Source: Thermoplasmata archaeon (GTDB lineage: Archaea > Thermoplasmatota > Thermoplasmata > Halarchaeoplasmatales > Halarchaeoplasmataceae). From it: a DNA stretch of 16,925 nt. The DNA lies in assembly GCA_019594195.1 (NCBI GenBank), contig JAFDTP010000037.1, positions 1-16,925 of the forward strand. The letters are read 5' to 3'. The notes beneath the pieces were generated by a model. That model did not search any database. It saw nothing but the letters and a program-made list of their open reading frames with translations, and was not told where the DNA came from. Positions within the stretch are counted from its first letter, which is position 1. Each line of letters begins with the position of its first letter. This document shows, piece after piece, positions 1-6,384 of this stretch. The translations under genes and the position numbers were made by a program.

Positions 1-123
1 ATATAAACAGAAATTTTTTTATAACATGATTTTTACATAGAGTCATCAATGAATAAACAAAAGCCGGAAACCACTCATTCTGGTATTAAGGTTGAAGGGG
101 ATTGGGATGAGATCTGCGGTTTT
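1..123 (+). repeat. Left arm of a 123-base inverted repeat
   Basis: This segment is the reverse complement of 328-450, with one mismatch seen (position 9, a where the other arm predicts c). It carries a copy of the promoter-like AT-rich stretch and the first 25 codons of the small acidic protein that starts at 402 on the other strand. The arm begins at the window edge, so it may extend further left. The spacer between the arms is 124-327. Confidence 0.95.
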
Positions 124-402
124 TAACTCTTCATCAGTGCCTTTGAAATCTTTTTCCACGTTTTTTTCTTCCATGGAAGCTCCTTCTGCCGTTTTTTTCG
201 TTATGTCCTTTTCATCCTCTTCCTCCCGAGGCCGCCATTTGTTATATCCCTCTATAGAATCGTCCATATCCTCTGCAGAATCTTCTTTTTCGTAACTCTC
301 TTTCAAAATACCTTCCAGATCTCTAGCAAAACCGCAGATCTCATCCCAATCCCCTTCAACCTTAATACCAGAATGAGTGGTTTCCGGCTTTTGTTTATTC
401 AT
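46..402 (-). CDS. Small acidic hydrophilic protein of unknown function, C-terminus probably not native
   Basis: The 118-residue frame is not recognised as any family. Residues 1-93 are very hydrophilic and mostly acidic, with runs such as REEEDEKDI near 59-67, and look like a soluble or disordered protein. Residues 94-118 are encoded by the antisense of the gene's own first 25 codons, because the frame runs from the spacer into the left repeat arm. That tail (LIPIPFNL, FRLLFIH) is basic and hydrophobic, unlike the rest. The frame stops at a TGA made from the bases just before the mirrored ATG. The start at 402 is supported by a TATA-like box at 443-450. I infer that the N-terminal part is real and that the true 3' end was lost, either by an inversion event or by a chimeric join. 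Confidence 0.45.
   Translation of the reverse strand: MNKQKPETTHSGIKVEGDWDEICGFARDLEGILKESYEKEDSAEDMDDSIEGYNKWRPREEEDEKDITKKTAEGASMEEKNVEKDFKGTDEELKTADLIPIPFNLNTRMSGFRLLFIH
49..126 (+). pseudogene. Truncated duplicate of the start of the small acidic gene
   Basis: Reading rightward from the ATG at 49, the first 25 codons are identical to those of the minus-strand gene that begins at 402. A TAA at 124-126 then ends the frame one base past the end of the repeat arm. A TATA-like stretch at 1-7 sits in the same place relative to the ATG as in the other copy. It is therefore a mirror fragment of a gene start rather than an independent gene. It may be an assembly or amplification product instead of real genomic duplication. 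Confidence 0.6.
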
Positions 403-450
403 TGATGACTCTATGTAAAAATCATGTTATAAAAAAATTTCGGTTTATAT
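328..450 (-). repeat. Right arm of a 123-base inverted repeat
   Basis: This is the mirror copy of 1-123. It contains the promoter and start of the minus-strand small acidic gene, and its outer end lies two bases from the stop codon of the Sm-like gene. Identity over the arm is 122 of 123 by eye. The boundary with the spacer falls exactly after codon 25 of the small gene. Confidence 0.95.
443..450 (-). promoter_or_regulatory. TATA-like box of the small acidic gene
   Basis: On the minus strand the box reads atataaac, about 45 bases before the ATG at 402. This predicts transcription starting near 420 and a leader of roughly 18 bases. The same box occurs mirrored at 1-8 in the left repeat arm, with one substitution nearby. 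Confidence 0.4.
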
Positions 451-451
451 A

Positions 452-838
452 TCAATCTTCATCTGATAGCATATCGATAACCGGTGTTCTAGTATATGTT
501 GGTGTTCTTTTTTTCTTTTCTACTTCCTCATTGTACTCTTTGATATGTTCCCAAGGCCATATCCTTGAGATGTGGTCTATTCTTAGATATACTTCTTCAA
601 GGTTTACATAGACCCAATCTACAAATCCGTAACCCTCTTTTTCTGATGATTTTTTTCTATCGTCAAGCGTATCCCATTCTATCTTTGAACTAGGTCCCTC
701 ACAAACTTGACTAAGTACGATAGTATTTTTATCAAAATCCTCTAATTTCCCGAGGAATGCTTCTCCGTCCTCCATGACGGCGATGAGTTTCTTCCCCTGC
801 AAGTTTTTCAATTTTTTTTCCATCAATGAGGATAGCAT
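452..838 (-). CDS. Sm-like (LSM fold) RNA-associated protein, long form
   Basis: Residues 13-42 match the Sm1 motif pattern: LQGKKLIAVMEDGEAFLGKL, then DFDKNTIVLSQ, with the DG, FxG and FD positions typical of Sm folds. A weaker Sm2-like strand follows at 84-93 (YLRIDHISRI), after an insertion of about 35 residues (46-80). A charged tail, 97-128, ends in an acidic patch. Archaeal Sm proteins form rings that bind U-rich RNA, but they are usually 70-80 residues long, so this 128-residue version is extended. RNA binding is inferred from the fold only. The start is supported by aaggggt seven bases before the ATG; an in-frame ATG five codons later is also possible. A 10-base palindrome (tgtagctaca, 858-867) lies just upstream. 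Confidence 0.6.
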   Translation of the reverse strand: MLSSLMEKKLKNLQGKKLIAVMEDGEAFLGKLEDFDKNTIVLSQVCEGPSSKIEWDTLDDRKKSSEKEGYGFVDWVYVNLEEVYLRIDHISRIWPWEHIKEYNEEVEKKKRTPTYTRTPVIDMLSDED

Positions 839-986
839 ATTACCCCTTAAAATAATATGTAGCTACAGTAATAATGTTTTCCCTCAAACTTTGTCCAAAT
901 AACTATAAGACATCTACATATTTAATATCGAGTATCCTAGAGATCAAAAAGAGTAGGTAAGTGTTTTTTTATCAGGTTTATAAGCT

Positions 987-2135
987 CTAGGATCGACCTT
1001 CAAAGTACTCTGTAACATCTTCAAGCAAGTCCATTATCGGTAAGTTCTGGGGGCATTTCTCTATACAGTTCCCACACCTTACACAGTTAGTGGCTTTAGA
1101 TTCGTCTTTCATGTTCTCGTCCCATATCTCTTTTTGCTCCTGGAACTCATCGTATATCTCAGCTTGGTTATACATCCTGAAGTTTCTAGGGATCGACACA
1201 TCGTTAGGACAAGGAACACAATAATTACATCCAGTACACTCTACAGGTGACATCTCTCTGTATTTTTCAGCCGCTCTATCGATCAACCCGAGTTCTTTAT
1301 CTGAAAGACCATCTACACCGGATTCAGAGGCGTATTTCACGTTCTCCTTTACCTGTTCCATCTCGCTCATACCGCTCAGCACTAAGGAGACCTCAGGTTG
1401 GTTCCAAAGCCATTTCAAGGCCCATTCTACCGGTTCTCTGGTTTCTTCAGCTTCATCCCATATTTTTTTGATGGCCTCAGGCGGTTCTTTAGCTAACTTA
1501 CCGCCACGGAGCGGCTCCATTATAACTACTCCGAGCCCTTTCTCGGATGCATATTTCAGCCCTTCGACACCGGCCTGGAAGTCTTGATCTAGATAGTTAT
1601 ACTGTATTTGGCAGAAGTCCCAGTTATAGGCATCTACGATCTCTTTGAAGGTATCTAGATCGTCGTGAAAAGAAAATCCGAGGTTATCTATCTTACCTTC
1701 TTCTCTTTTTTCTTTCATCCACTCAAAAATATCCATGTCCAGTGACTGATAGTTCTCCCAATGTTTTCGACTCAGTGCGTGAAGCAGATAAAAATCGATC
1801 TTGTCTACATCGAGTTTTTCTAACTGTTCGTTCAATATTTCGTCAGGATCATCAGTGTCTTCCACGTCCCATGAGGGTAATTTAGTTGCTATCTTAACTT
1901 TTTCACGGTAACCGTCTTTTAGCGCCTTCGCTACTAATCTCTCGCTCTCTCCGTCATGATAAGGCCAAGCGGTATCGATATAATTGACACCGTTATCTAT
2001 CGCCCATCGTATCATCTCTATGGATTCTTTTTCTTTTATAGCGCCTCTATCGTCTTCTTCGTGAGGAAGTCTCATCGCACCAAAACCTAGTGCCGAAGGT
2101 TTCCAATCGATTTCTCCAAAATTCCTATATTGCAA
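987..2135 (-). CDS. Aldo/keto reductase with C-terminal 4Fe-4S ferredoxin domain
   Basis: This is an NAD(P)H-type oxidoreductase of the COG1453-like aldo/keto reductase group, probably cytosolic; the substrate cannot be told. Numbering from the GTG at 2144 (385 residues), the barrel holds the catalytic tetrad as D57 and Y62 (YIDTAWPYHDGESE), K88 (ATKLP) and H122 (LLHAL). The C-terminal module has two cysteine groups: C303, C306, C309 and C312 (CTGCNYCVPCP), and C354, C357, C360 and C364 (CVRCGNCIEKCP). I prefer the TTG at 2135 (codon 4). In that reading the gaggtga stretch sits five bases upstream as a ribosome binding site, whereas it overlaps the GTG, and family members usually begin at about this LQYRNFG. 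A TATA-like box lies at 2193-2200. The iron-sulfur domain suggests electron exchange with ferredoxin-like partners. Confidence 0.93.
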   Translation of the reverse strand: MQYRNFGEIDWKPSALGFGAMRLPHEEDDRGAIKEKESIEMIRWAIDNGVNYIDTAWPYHDGESERLVAKALKDGYREKVKIATKLPSWDVEDTDDPDEILNEQLEKLDVDKIDFYLLHALSRKHWENYQSLDMDIFEWMKEKREEGKIDNLGFSFHDDLDTFKEIVDAYNWDFCQIQYNYLDQDFQAGVEGLKYASEKGLGVVIMEPLRGGKLAKEPPEAIKKIWDEAEETREPVEWALKWLWNQPEVSLVLSGMSEMEQVKENVKYASESGVDGLSDKELGLIDRAAEKYREMSPVECTGCNYCVPCPNDVSIPRNFRMYNQAEIYDEFQEQKEIWDENMKDESKATNCVRCGNCIEKCPQNLPIMDLLEDVTEYFEGRS

Positions 2136-2192
2136 TTTCTTCACCTCTTGTATTTAAAATCAGACATCATCTAAAGAACCTTTCTTGAATAT

Positions 2193-2200
2193 ATTTATAA
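2193..2200 (-). promoter_or_regulatory. TATA-like box of the aldo/keto reductase gene
   Basis: The minus strand reads gattataaatatattc across this position. Transcription would begin near 2171, giving a leader of about 35 bases that contains the gaggtga ribosome binding site. It lies in the 114-base gap after the end of the ABC1-family gene. Confidence 0.45.
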
Positions 2201-2258
2201 TCTTTGCACGTGTACGAAAGTTTCCTAGTCACAGTTTTTGATAGCAAGTCGATCTTAT

Positions 2259-3899
2259 TCAATAACCACCCTGTTTCACGATAGTGATTATGAGAAATAT
2301 GCCTATCAAGATCGAGATCAAAAAGATGTAGGGTCCAAATACCCCTTCTCGTCTCGAGAGAACGATAAGTGCGGATCCTACTATGATGGAGGCAGCCAAT
2401 ATAGTATAACTCAATCTGTTAGAGATGGTATCGATACGCTGTTCCATATCTTCAAGACCTTGGAGCTCTATATCTATCTTTAGTTCGCCTTTTTCAAGAT
2501 TTTCAAGCACGTTATTAGCTCTGTCAGGGAAGTTCATGAAGAGTTCTCGATAGTTGTTCACGGAATCGAAAATATTTTTGATCTGTTTTTTGGGATGGTA
2601 TCTATCGATGATCACTTCTTCAATGACAGGTTCAGACGCCTTGAAGAAATCGAACTCAGGATCTAAGGCTGTGCATATCCCCTCGGTTTCGGCGATGGCT
2701 CTTTCCATCAGCAGAAAATCCACGGGCAGCGTGATATTATGAGTTCTCACGATCTCCATTATCTCGTTGTCCAAACCTTCTTTCAACATCAGATCGGGTT
2801 TGTTCCTATAAAGCTGTAAAACATTATCTATATCCCACTTTAGGTCTTCTTCGTCGTATTCACCGTGCACCTCTCCGATCTCAAGAAGTATATCTTTAAC
2901 TTTATCTATATCATTCTCGAACATGCCGATGAAGATATCTATAAGATTGTTACGCATCTCTTCGTTGAATCTACCTATCGCTCCGAAGTCGAGAAGTGCT
3001 AAAGAGCCGTCTTCTTCAGAAAAATGTATGTTCCCTGGAGAAGGATCTGCATGGAATATCCCGTGGATGAAGAACTGTCTCATCATGCTACGTGCAAAAT
3101 TCGTGGCGATCTCTTTTTTGAAATCATCTGGATAATCCCCGTCTATAAGTGTCCTCATGCTTTTTCCCTTGATGTTCTCTAGTATCAAGACATTGCTGGT
3201 CAGATAGTCCCAGTAGACTTTTGGGATTTTGATATGAGGTTCGTCTTCAAAGGCGTTATAGAACCTCTGAGCGTTTCGGGCTTCGACGGTATAATCTAAT
3301 TCCTTCTCCAGCATCTTTTTGAACTCTTTGGTCACCTCGTGAGGCTGATACAACTCACTTTCTGGGTAGACCTGCTCTAATATCCCCGTGAATCTTTCGA
3401 TCAGTTCAAGGTCCGCTTTGACTTTCTCTTCGACTCCTGGCCGCTGGACTTTGACTACGACTTCTTCACCGCTCTTCAGTTTTGCTTCGTGTACTTGGCC
3501 TATAGAGGCTGCAGCGATAGGTTCGTTGTAGAACTCCTCGAAGATCTCTCCCATCTCATATTTGAGTTCTCTTTCTATTATCTTTCTAGCCTTATCACCA
3601 GAAAATGTATTAGCTTCATCGTGGAGCTTTTGTAATTCCTTGGCAAAATGAGGCGGTATAAGATCGGGTCTCATCCCTAAGAACTGTCCGAGTTTTATGA
3701 AGGCGGGTCCGAGATCCTCGAAAAGTTCGCGTAGTTCTCTGGCACTGACGTCTTCCATCTTTTTCTCGAGGCGCTCTTCCATCTTGGACCTGGATACGAA
3801 ACTACTCAGACCCAACTCCCTGATAAAATTTTGTAGGCCGTGCTTTCTGAGTATTTTGATGAGTTCTTTGATCCTCTGAACTTTTGTGGTTCTTTTCAT
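2259..3899 (-). CDS. ABC1/UbiB-family (AarF) atypical kinase-like membrane protein
   Basis: The protein has 546 residues from the ATG at 3899. It shows the family hallmarks: KLGQ in the KxGQ motif (FIKLGQ near 67-72), an alanine-rich loop in place of a glycine-rich loop (AAASIGQVHEA near 129-139), the lysine in VVVKVQRPG (about 150), HADPSPGN (about 283-290) and DFG (about 304-306). Two hydrophobic helices at the C-terminus (about 497-515 and 521-540) would anchor it in the membrane. Bacterial and mitochondrial relatives act as ATPases in ubiquinone biosynthesis; the archaeal role is unclear, and a link to quinone or lipid metabolism is inference. A TTG eight codons upstream (3923) is a possible start, but GGCGGT lies six bases before this ATG and a TATA-like box at 3935-3942 would start transcription inside the longer version. 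Confidence 0.93.
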   Translation of the reverse strand: MKRTTKVQRIKELIKILRKHGLQNFIRELGLSSFVSRSKMEERLEKKMEDVSARELRELFEDLGPAFIKLGQFLGMRPDLIPPHFAKELQKLHDEANTFSGDKARKIIERELKYEMGEIFEEFYNEPIAAASIGQVHEAKLKSGEEVVVKVQRPGVEEKVKADLELIERFTGILEQVYPESELYQPHEVTKEFKKMLEKELDYTVEARNAQRFYNAFEDEPHIKIPKVYWDYLTSNVLILENIKGKSMRTLIDGDYPDDFKKEIATNFARSMMRQFFIHGIFHADPSPGNIHFSEEDGSLALLDFGAIGRFNEEMRNNLIDIFIGMFENDIDKVKDILLEIGEVHGEYDEEDLKWDIDNVLQLYRNKPDLMLKEGLDNEIMEIVRTHNITLPVDFLLMERAIAETEGICTALDPEFDFFKASEPVIEEVIIDRYHPKKQIKNIFDSVNNYRELFMNFPDRANNVLENLEKGELKIDIELQGLEDMEQRIDTISNRLSYTILAASIIVGSALIVLSRREGVFGPYIFLISILIGIFLIITIVKQGGY

Positions 3900-3934
3900 A
3901 GCTTTACCGCCCCGTACGAACAATAACGTCCTTC

Positions 3935-3942
3935 ATTTAAAC
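3935..3942 (-). promoter_or_regulatory. TATA-like box of the ABC1-family gene
   Basis: The minus strand reads gtttaaatg here, about 40 bases before the ATG at 3899. The predicted start of transcription near 3912 leaves room for the GGCGGT ribosome binding site only. A longer AT tract at 3983-3996 (atatatatatttt) is an alternative promoter. Confidence 0.35.
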
Positions 3943-4039
3943 TTGTTCTTGAAATTTCCTCGTTTGGGTATATGAGTGATTGGATATATATATTTTCACT
4001 AACGCTTAAAGCTCACTTTGGTTTTGAGGACTAAAGAAC

Positions 4040-4073
4040 AAAAAAGTTATCTTTAGGATCGAACTTTATCCTA
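4040..4073 (-). terminator. Hairpin plus T-run after the sec61-beta gene
   Basis: On the minus strand a six-base stem (taggat 4068-4073 with atccta 4054-4059, loop of eight) is followed after eight bases by a run of six T (4040-4045). A smaller stem, gacc/ggtc, sits just before it at 4080-4096. T-runs alone can terminate archaeal transcription, so the hairpin may be incidental. Confidence 0.4.
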
Positions 4074-4122
4074 GTTCAGACCATCTAAAACGGTCATAGA
4101 CCTCTTAATGGTTACAGGGAAC

Positions 4123-4290
4123 TCAAACAGGCCACTGCCAATTAGCGACTTCTAATACTATGATCATGATCAGTATGGCTATCACGACAGCTCTGGGATC
4201 GATCTTAGGGCTTTTATCGTCTTCCTCGTCGAAATATCTCATGAGGCCCGCGGCGGATTGAAAACCTCCACCACCTTCTTGCTTTGCCAT
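4123..4290 (-). CDS. Preprotein translocase Sec61-beta subunit (archaeal SecG/Sec-beta)
   Basis: This 55-residue gene is short and easily missed. It begins MAKQEGGGGFQSAAGLMRYF and continues DEEDDKSPKIDPRAVV, the conserved cytosolic segment of archaeal Sec61-beta: glycine-rich start, SAAGL, RYF(D/E)EE, then a K-x-D-P motif just before the membrane. A single helix follows at about 34-49 (AVVIAILIMIIVLEVA), then WQWPV. In the translocon it is the small tail-anchored partner of SecY and SecE. There is no strong ribosome binding site; a TATA-like box at 4312-4321 centres 27 bases before the ATG, so the mRNA is probably leaderless or nearly so. It is followed by a terminator-like hairpin and T-run and is probably transcribed alone. 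Confidence 0.92.
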   Translation of the reverse strand: MAKQEGGGGFQSAAGLMRYFDEEDDKSPKIDPRAVVIAILIMIIVLEVANWQWPV

Positions 4291-4311
4291 ATCTGTCACT
4301 AGAAAACCCTT

Positions 4312-4321
4312 GTTATTTAAT
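4312..4321 (-). promoter_or_regulatory. TATA-like box of the sec61-beta gene
   Basis: The minus strand reads attaaataac, centred 27 bases upstream of the ATG at 4290. That is the spacing expected for a leaderless archaeal transcript. Confidence 0.45.
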
Positions 4322-4401
4322 CATTTTGTTTTTTAACCCTGATGACTCTCGATAAAAGTTATAACTTCTGCCGTATTTATCATGATAAAGGGTGTAAGAT
4401 C

Positions 4402-4968
4402 ATGAAAGTTAGATGGTTGGGTAATGCTGCTCTAGAGGTATTTGGCGACATCCACCTCCTTATAGATCCGAACTTTACTGTTGAACCCACTAAGGAACCG
4501 GACATAATACTTTTGACCCACGAACACGACGATCATTTCTCTCCGAGTGATCACAGGAAAGTAGGTGAACAGGCGGAATTATACGCTCCGGAACTCTCCT
4601 TAGAAAAATTCGATGTAGAAGGAACGGCGGTAGAACCCGGAGATGAGATAGGAGATATTAGAGTTTTACAATCCGACTGCTACGGTTCTGATGAATCTGT
4701 AAGCTATTTCTACAAAGGTCTGCTGCACGCGGGAGATTCTGCTTACTTCCCTGAGGTAGATGGAGTGAAGACGGTCTTCACCGCTTGCTTTCCGGATTAT
4801 TACGATGATTACATAGATGCCTTCAAAAGACTAGAACCTGAGATAGTCGTTCCGTTCCATTACGATCCAGAGGAAGATATGGATGATGCCTCAGGTCTCA
4901 AAGATAGACTGAACGAAGAAGACATACCGAACAAGATCTTAAAACAAGGAGAACATATAGATATTTGA
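4402..4968 (+). CDS. Metallo-beta-lactamase-fold hydrolase, UlaG-like
   Basis: The protein has 188 residues. It starts MKVRWLGNAALEVFG, the usual first strand of the compact UlaG/YycJ-like branch of the MBL fold. The metal motif HEHDDH lies at residues 40-45 (H40, H42, D44, H45), the bridging aspartate in HAGDS at D112, and a last histidine in VPFHYDP at H153. The histidine that usually sits between the HxHxDH motif and the GD motif is not obvious; the matching stretch is SDCYGSDESVSYFYK, so metal binding may be altered. The substrate is unknown; relatives hydrolyse varied esters and phosphodiesters. I use the ATG at 4402 because the fold starts there and gggtgt lies nine bases upstream; an in-frame ATG at 4342 lies before the likely promoter. 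A perfect palindrome, aagttataactt (4356-4367), sits in that promoter region. Confidence 0.88.
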   Translation: MKVRWLGNAALEVFGDIHLLIDPNFTVEPTKEPDIILLTHEHDDHFSPSDHRKVGEQAELYAPELSLEKFDVEGTAVEPGDEIGDIRVLQSDCYGSDESVSYFYKGLLHAGDSAYFPEVDGVKTVFTACFPDYYDDYIDAFKRLEPEIVVPFHYDPEEDMDDASGLKDRLNEEDIPNKILKQGEHIDI

Positions 4969-4974
4969 AAGAGA

Positions 4975-5181
4975 TCAGTCGCCGAAACACCAGAACTCTT
5001 CTTTCAGGATATCAAACCTTTTTCACCCCTATCCTTTCGACATCTTTCAACCCTTCCATTACGAAGTATGGTCGGTACTTCATCAAACTATCGAATGATC
5101 TGCTACTTCTTTGTGAGGTCTATAAACGACATCGTGTCCGAGATCTTTGATCTCCTTTTTCGACTCAGGTTTTTCGCTCAT
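4975..5181 (-). pseudogene. Possible degraded or frame-shifted small gene
   Basis: Reading leftward, an ATG at 5181 opens 32 codons (MSEKPESKKEIKDLGHDVVY...ADHSIV) before a stop. Reading then appears to continue in a second frame (RSFDSLMKYRPYFVMEGLKD, then VERIGVKKV) and, after a run of five A, in a third frame (RFDILKEEFWCFGD) ending at 4975-4977. Joined, these would make about 70 residues of protein-like composition, but two frame changes are needed and no family is recognised. It may be a decayed gene, an indel-bearing assembly, or chance. The region lies between the MBL-fold gene and the HD-domain gene. Confidence 0.25.
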
Positions 5182-5205
5182 CTCTGAGAGTTAGTCAAAT
5201 GAATG

Positions 5206-5228
5206 TTTATAAATATACCACGGTATAT
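5206..5228 (+). promoter_or_regulatory. TATA box followed by an operator-like palindrome
   Basis: The TATA-like box tttataaata (5206-5215) centres about 28 bases before the ATG at 5238. Overlapping its 3' end is a perfect inverted repeat, atatacc-ac-ggtatat (5213-5228), between the TATA box and the predicted transcription start. That is where an archaeal repressor would block polymerase recruitment. The palindrome is read directly; its use as an operator is inference. Confidence 0.5.
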
Positions 5229-5237
5229 GATATGAAG

Positions 5238-5771
5238 ATGGAGAAGATGAACAGATATCTGCAGCTCTTCAGGAAAGCAGGAGTTCTGAAAGAGACGGAC
5301 AGGGAAGGATGGAAACGCGTCGGTATCGATGATCCCGAATCCGTAGCTGATCACTCCTTTAGAGCTGCTTTCATGGCTATGACGCTTGGAGAGGAGTTCG
5401 GTCTGGACGGCTTCAAATTGGTGAAGCTTCTTATGGTTCATGATCTGGCTGAGAGCGAGATAGGGGACATAACTCCAGACGAACCTATATCCGAGGATGA
5501 GAAGTTCAGAAAGGAGAAAGAGAGCATCGAAAGGATATCGAGTGATCTCGACGGAGTATTGGATTTGGAGAGTCTATGGAAAGAATACGAAACAGGTGAA
5601 ACACGAGAGGCTGAAATAGCAAGAGATATAGATAGATTGGAGCGGATCTTACAGGCACAGGAGTACGAAGAAGAATATCCGGAGAAGGACCTCTCTGAAT
5701 TTTTGATAGAAGGTAGAGGAAGTCTAGAATCCGAAGAGATCAAGGATCTTCTAACAAAATTATCGAGTTGA
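5238..5771 (+). CDS. HD-domain phosphohydrolase, HDDC2/YfbR type (likely 5'-deoxynucleotidase)
   Basis: The 177-residue protein begins MEKMNRYLQLFRKAGVLKET and carries GWKRVGIDDPESVADHSFRA, the opening of HDDC2-type proteins. Metal ligands are H39 (VADHS), H68 and D69 (MVHDLAESEIGDI, with E72) and D131 (RDIDRLE). Relatives dephosphorylate deoxynucleoside monophosphates, so a role in nucleotide salvage or pool balance is inferred. The frame is open from an ATG at 5199 and has others at 5232 and 5247. The first would place the TATA-like box and palindrome at 5206-5228 inside the coding region and add a non-family extension, so I chose 5238, which fits a leaderless message. The protein is full length. 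Confidence 0.9.
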   Translation: MEKMNRYLQLFRKAGVLKETDREGWKRVGIDDPESVADHSFRAAFMAMTLGEEFGLDGFKLVKLLMVHDLAESEIGDITPDEPISEDEKFRKEKESIERISSDLDGVLDLESLWKEYETGETREAEIARDIDRLERILQAQEYEEEYPEKDLSEFLIEGRGSLESEEIKDLLTKLSS

Positions 5772-5807
5772 TGTAAAGAGCGGAAAAGATAAGTACGGTA
5801 TTTTCAA

Positions 5808-5816
5808 TTTTATTTA
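5808..5816 (+). promoter_or_regulatory. TATA-like box of the flavin-reductase-type gene
   Basis: The stretch ttttattta is centred 17 bases before the ATG at 5829 but 29 bases before the in-frame ATG at 5841. If this is the functional box, translation would begin at 5841 on a leaderless message. Confidence 0.35.
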
Positions 5817-5828
5817 TGGGAAGAAAAC

Positions 5829-6380
5829 ATGTCTGTAGATATGGAATCGAAGAATTATTTTGGTTTTATAGCACCACGACCGACCGTATGTGTTTCTACA
5901 GTAGATTCTGAAGGTAACCCTAATATCGCTCCGTACAGTTTTGTCACCCCTCTCTCATTCGACCCTCCTCTTATCGGCGTTGCAGCGGCACCGACTAGAG
6001 ATACGACTGTCAACTTCAAAGAGACGGGTGATTTCGTAGTCATCCCTGTTACTGAAGATTGGGCCGAAAAGGGAGTCAAGACCGAGATATCACTTCCAAG
6101 GGAAGAGAGCGAATTCGAAGAGACAGGGTTGACTGAGAAGGGATCAGAAAAAGTAGACTCACCAGGTGTGAAGGAAGCTCCTATAAATATAGAATGCGAA
6201 TTTCACCAGGAGATAGAAGTCGGTGATCATGTTTTGCTGGTCGGAAAAGTAGTTTTCATAGATTCAGGGAGAAAGGGAGTAAAGAACGGTAGATTGAACC
6301 TGGAAGAATTGGGATCGTTGGGACATGTAAAAGGGGAGGAATTCTGCATCACTAAGGAGATACATGAGATAAATAGATGA
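5829..6380 (+). CDS. Flavin reductase-like FMN-binding protein
   Basis: The 183-residue protein shows the split-barrel flavoprotein pattern: FIAPRPTVCVSTVDSEGNPN (13-32), then IAPYSFVTPLSFDPPLIGVA (33-52), and TRDTTVNFKETGDFVV (56-71). In relatives these contact FMN and the ribose-phosphate. A later strand, HVLLVGKVVFID, near 134-145, completes the barrel. Members reduce flavins with NAD(P)H or act as FMN oxidoreductases on unidentified substrates; the exact reaction here is unknown. M5 (5841) is the alternative start suggested by the TATA-like box. The gene converges on the phosphoesterase gene with only four bases between the stop codons. Confidence 0.88.
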   Translation: MSVDMESKNYFGFIAPRPTVCVSTVDSEGNPNIAPYSFVTPLSFDPPLIGVAAAPTRDTTVNFKETGDFVVIPVTEDWAEKGVKTEISLPREESEFEETGLTEKGSEKVDSPGVKEAPINIECEFHQEIEVGDHVLLVGKVVFIDSGRKGVKNGRLNLEELGSLGHVKGEEFCITKEIHEINR

Positions 6381-6384
6381 TCCA

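Noticed and set aside
3943..4122. Search for a tRNA or other stable RNA in the gap
   Set aside because: Only short stems and AT-rich promoter-like runs were seen; no tRNA arms or box motifs.
4965..5150. Plus-strand open frame overlapping the end of the MBL gene
   Set aside because: It lacks a ribosome binding site, has no recognisable motif and is rich in S, T and R, as expected of an antisense reading.
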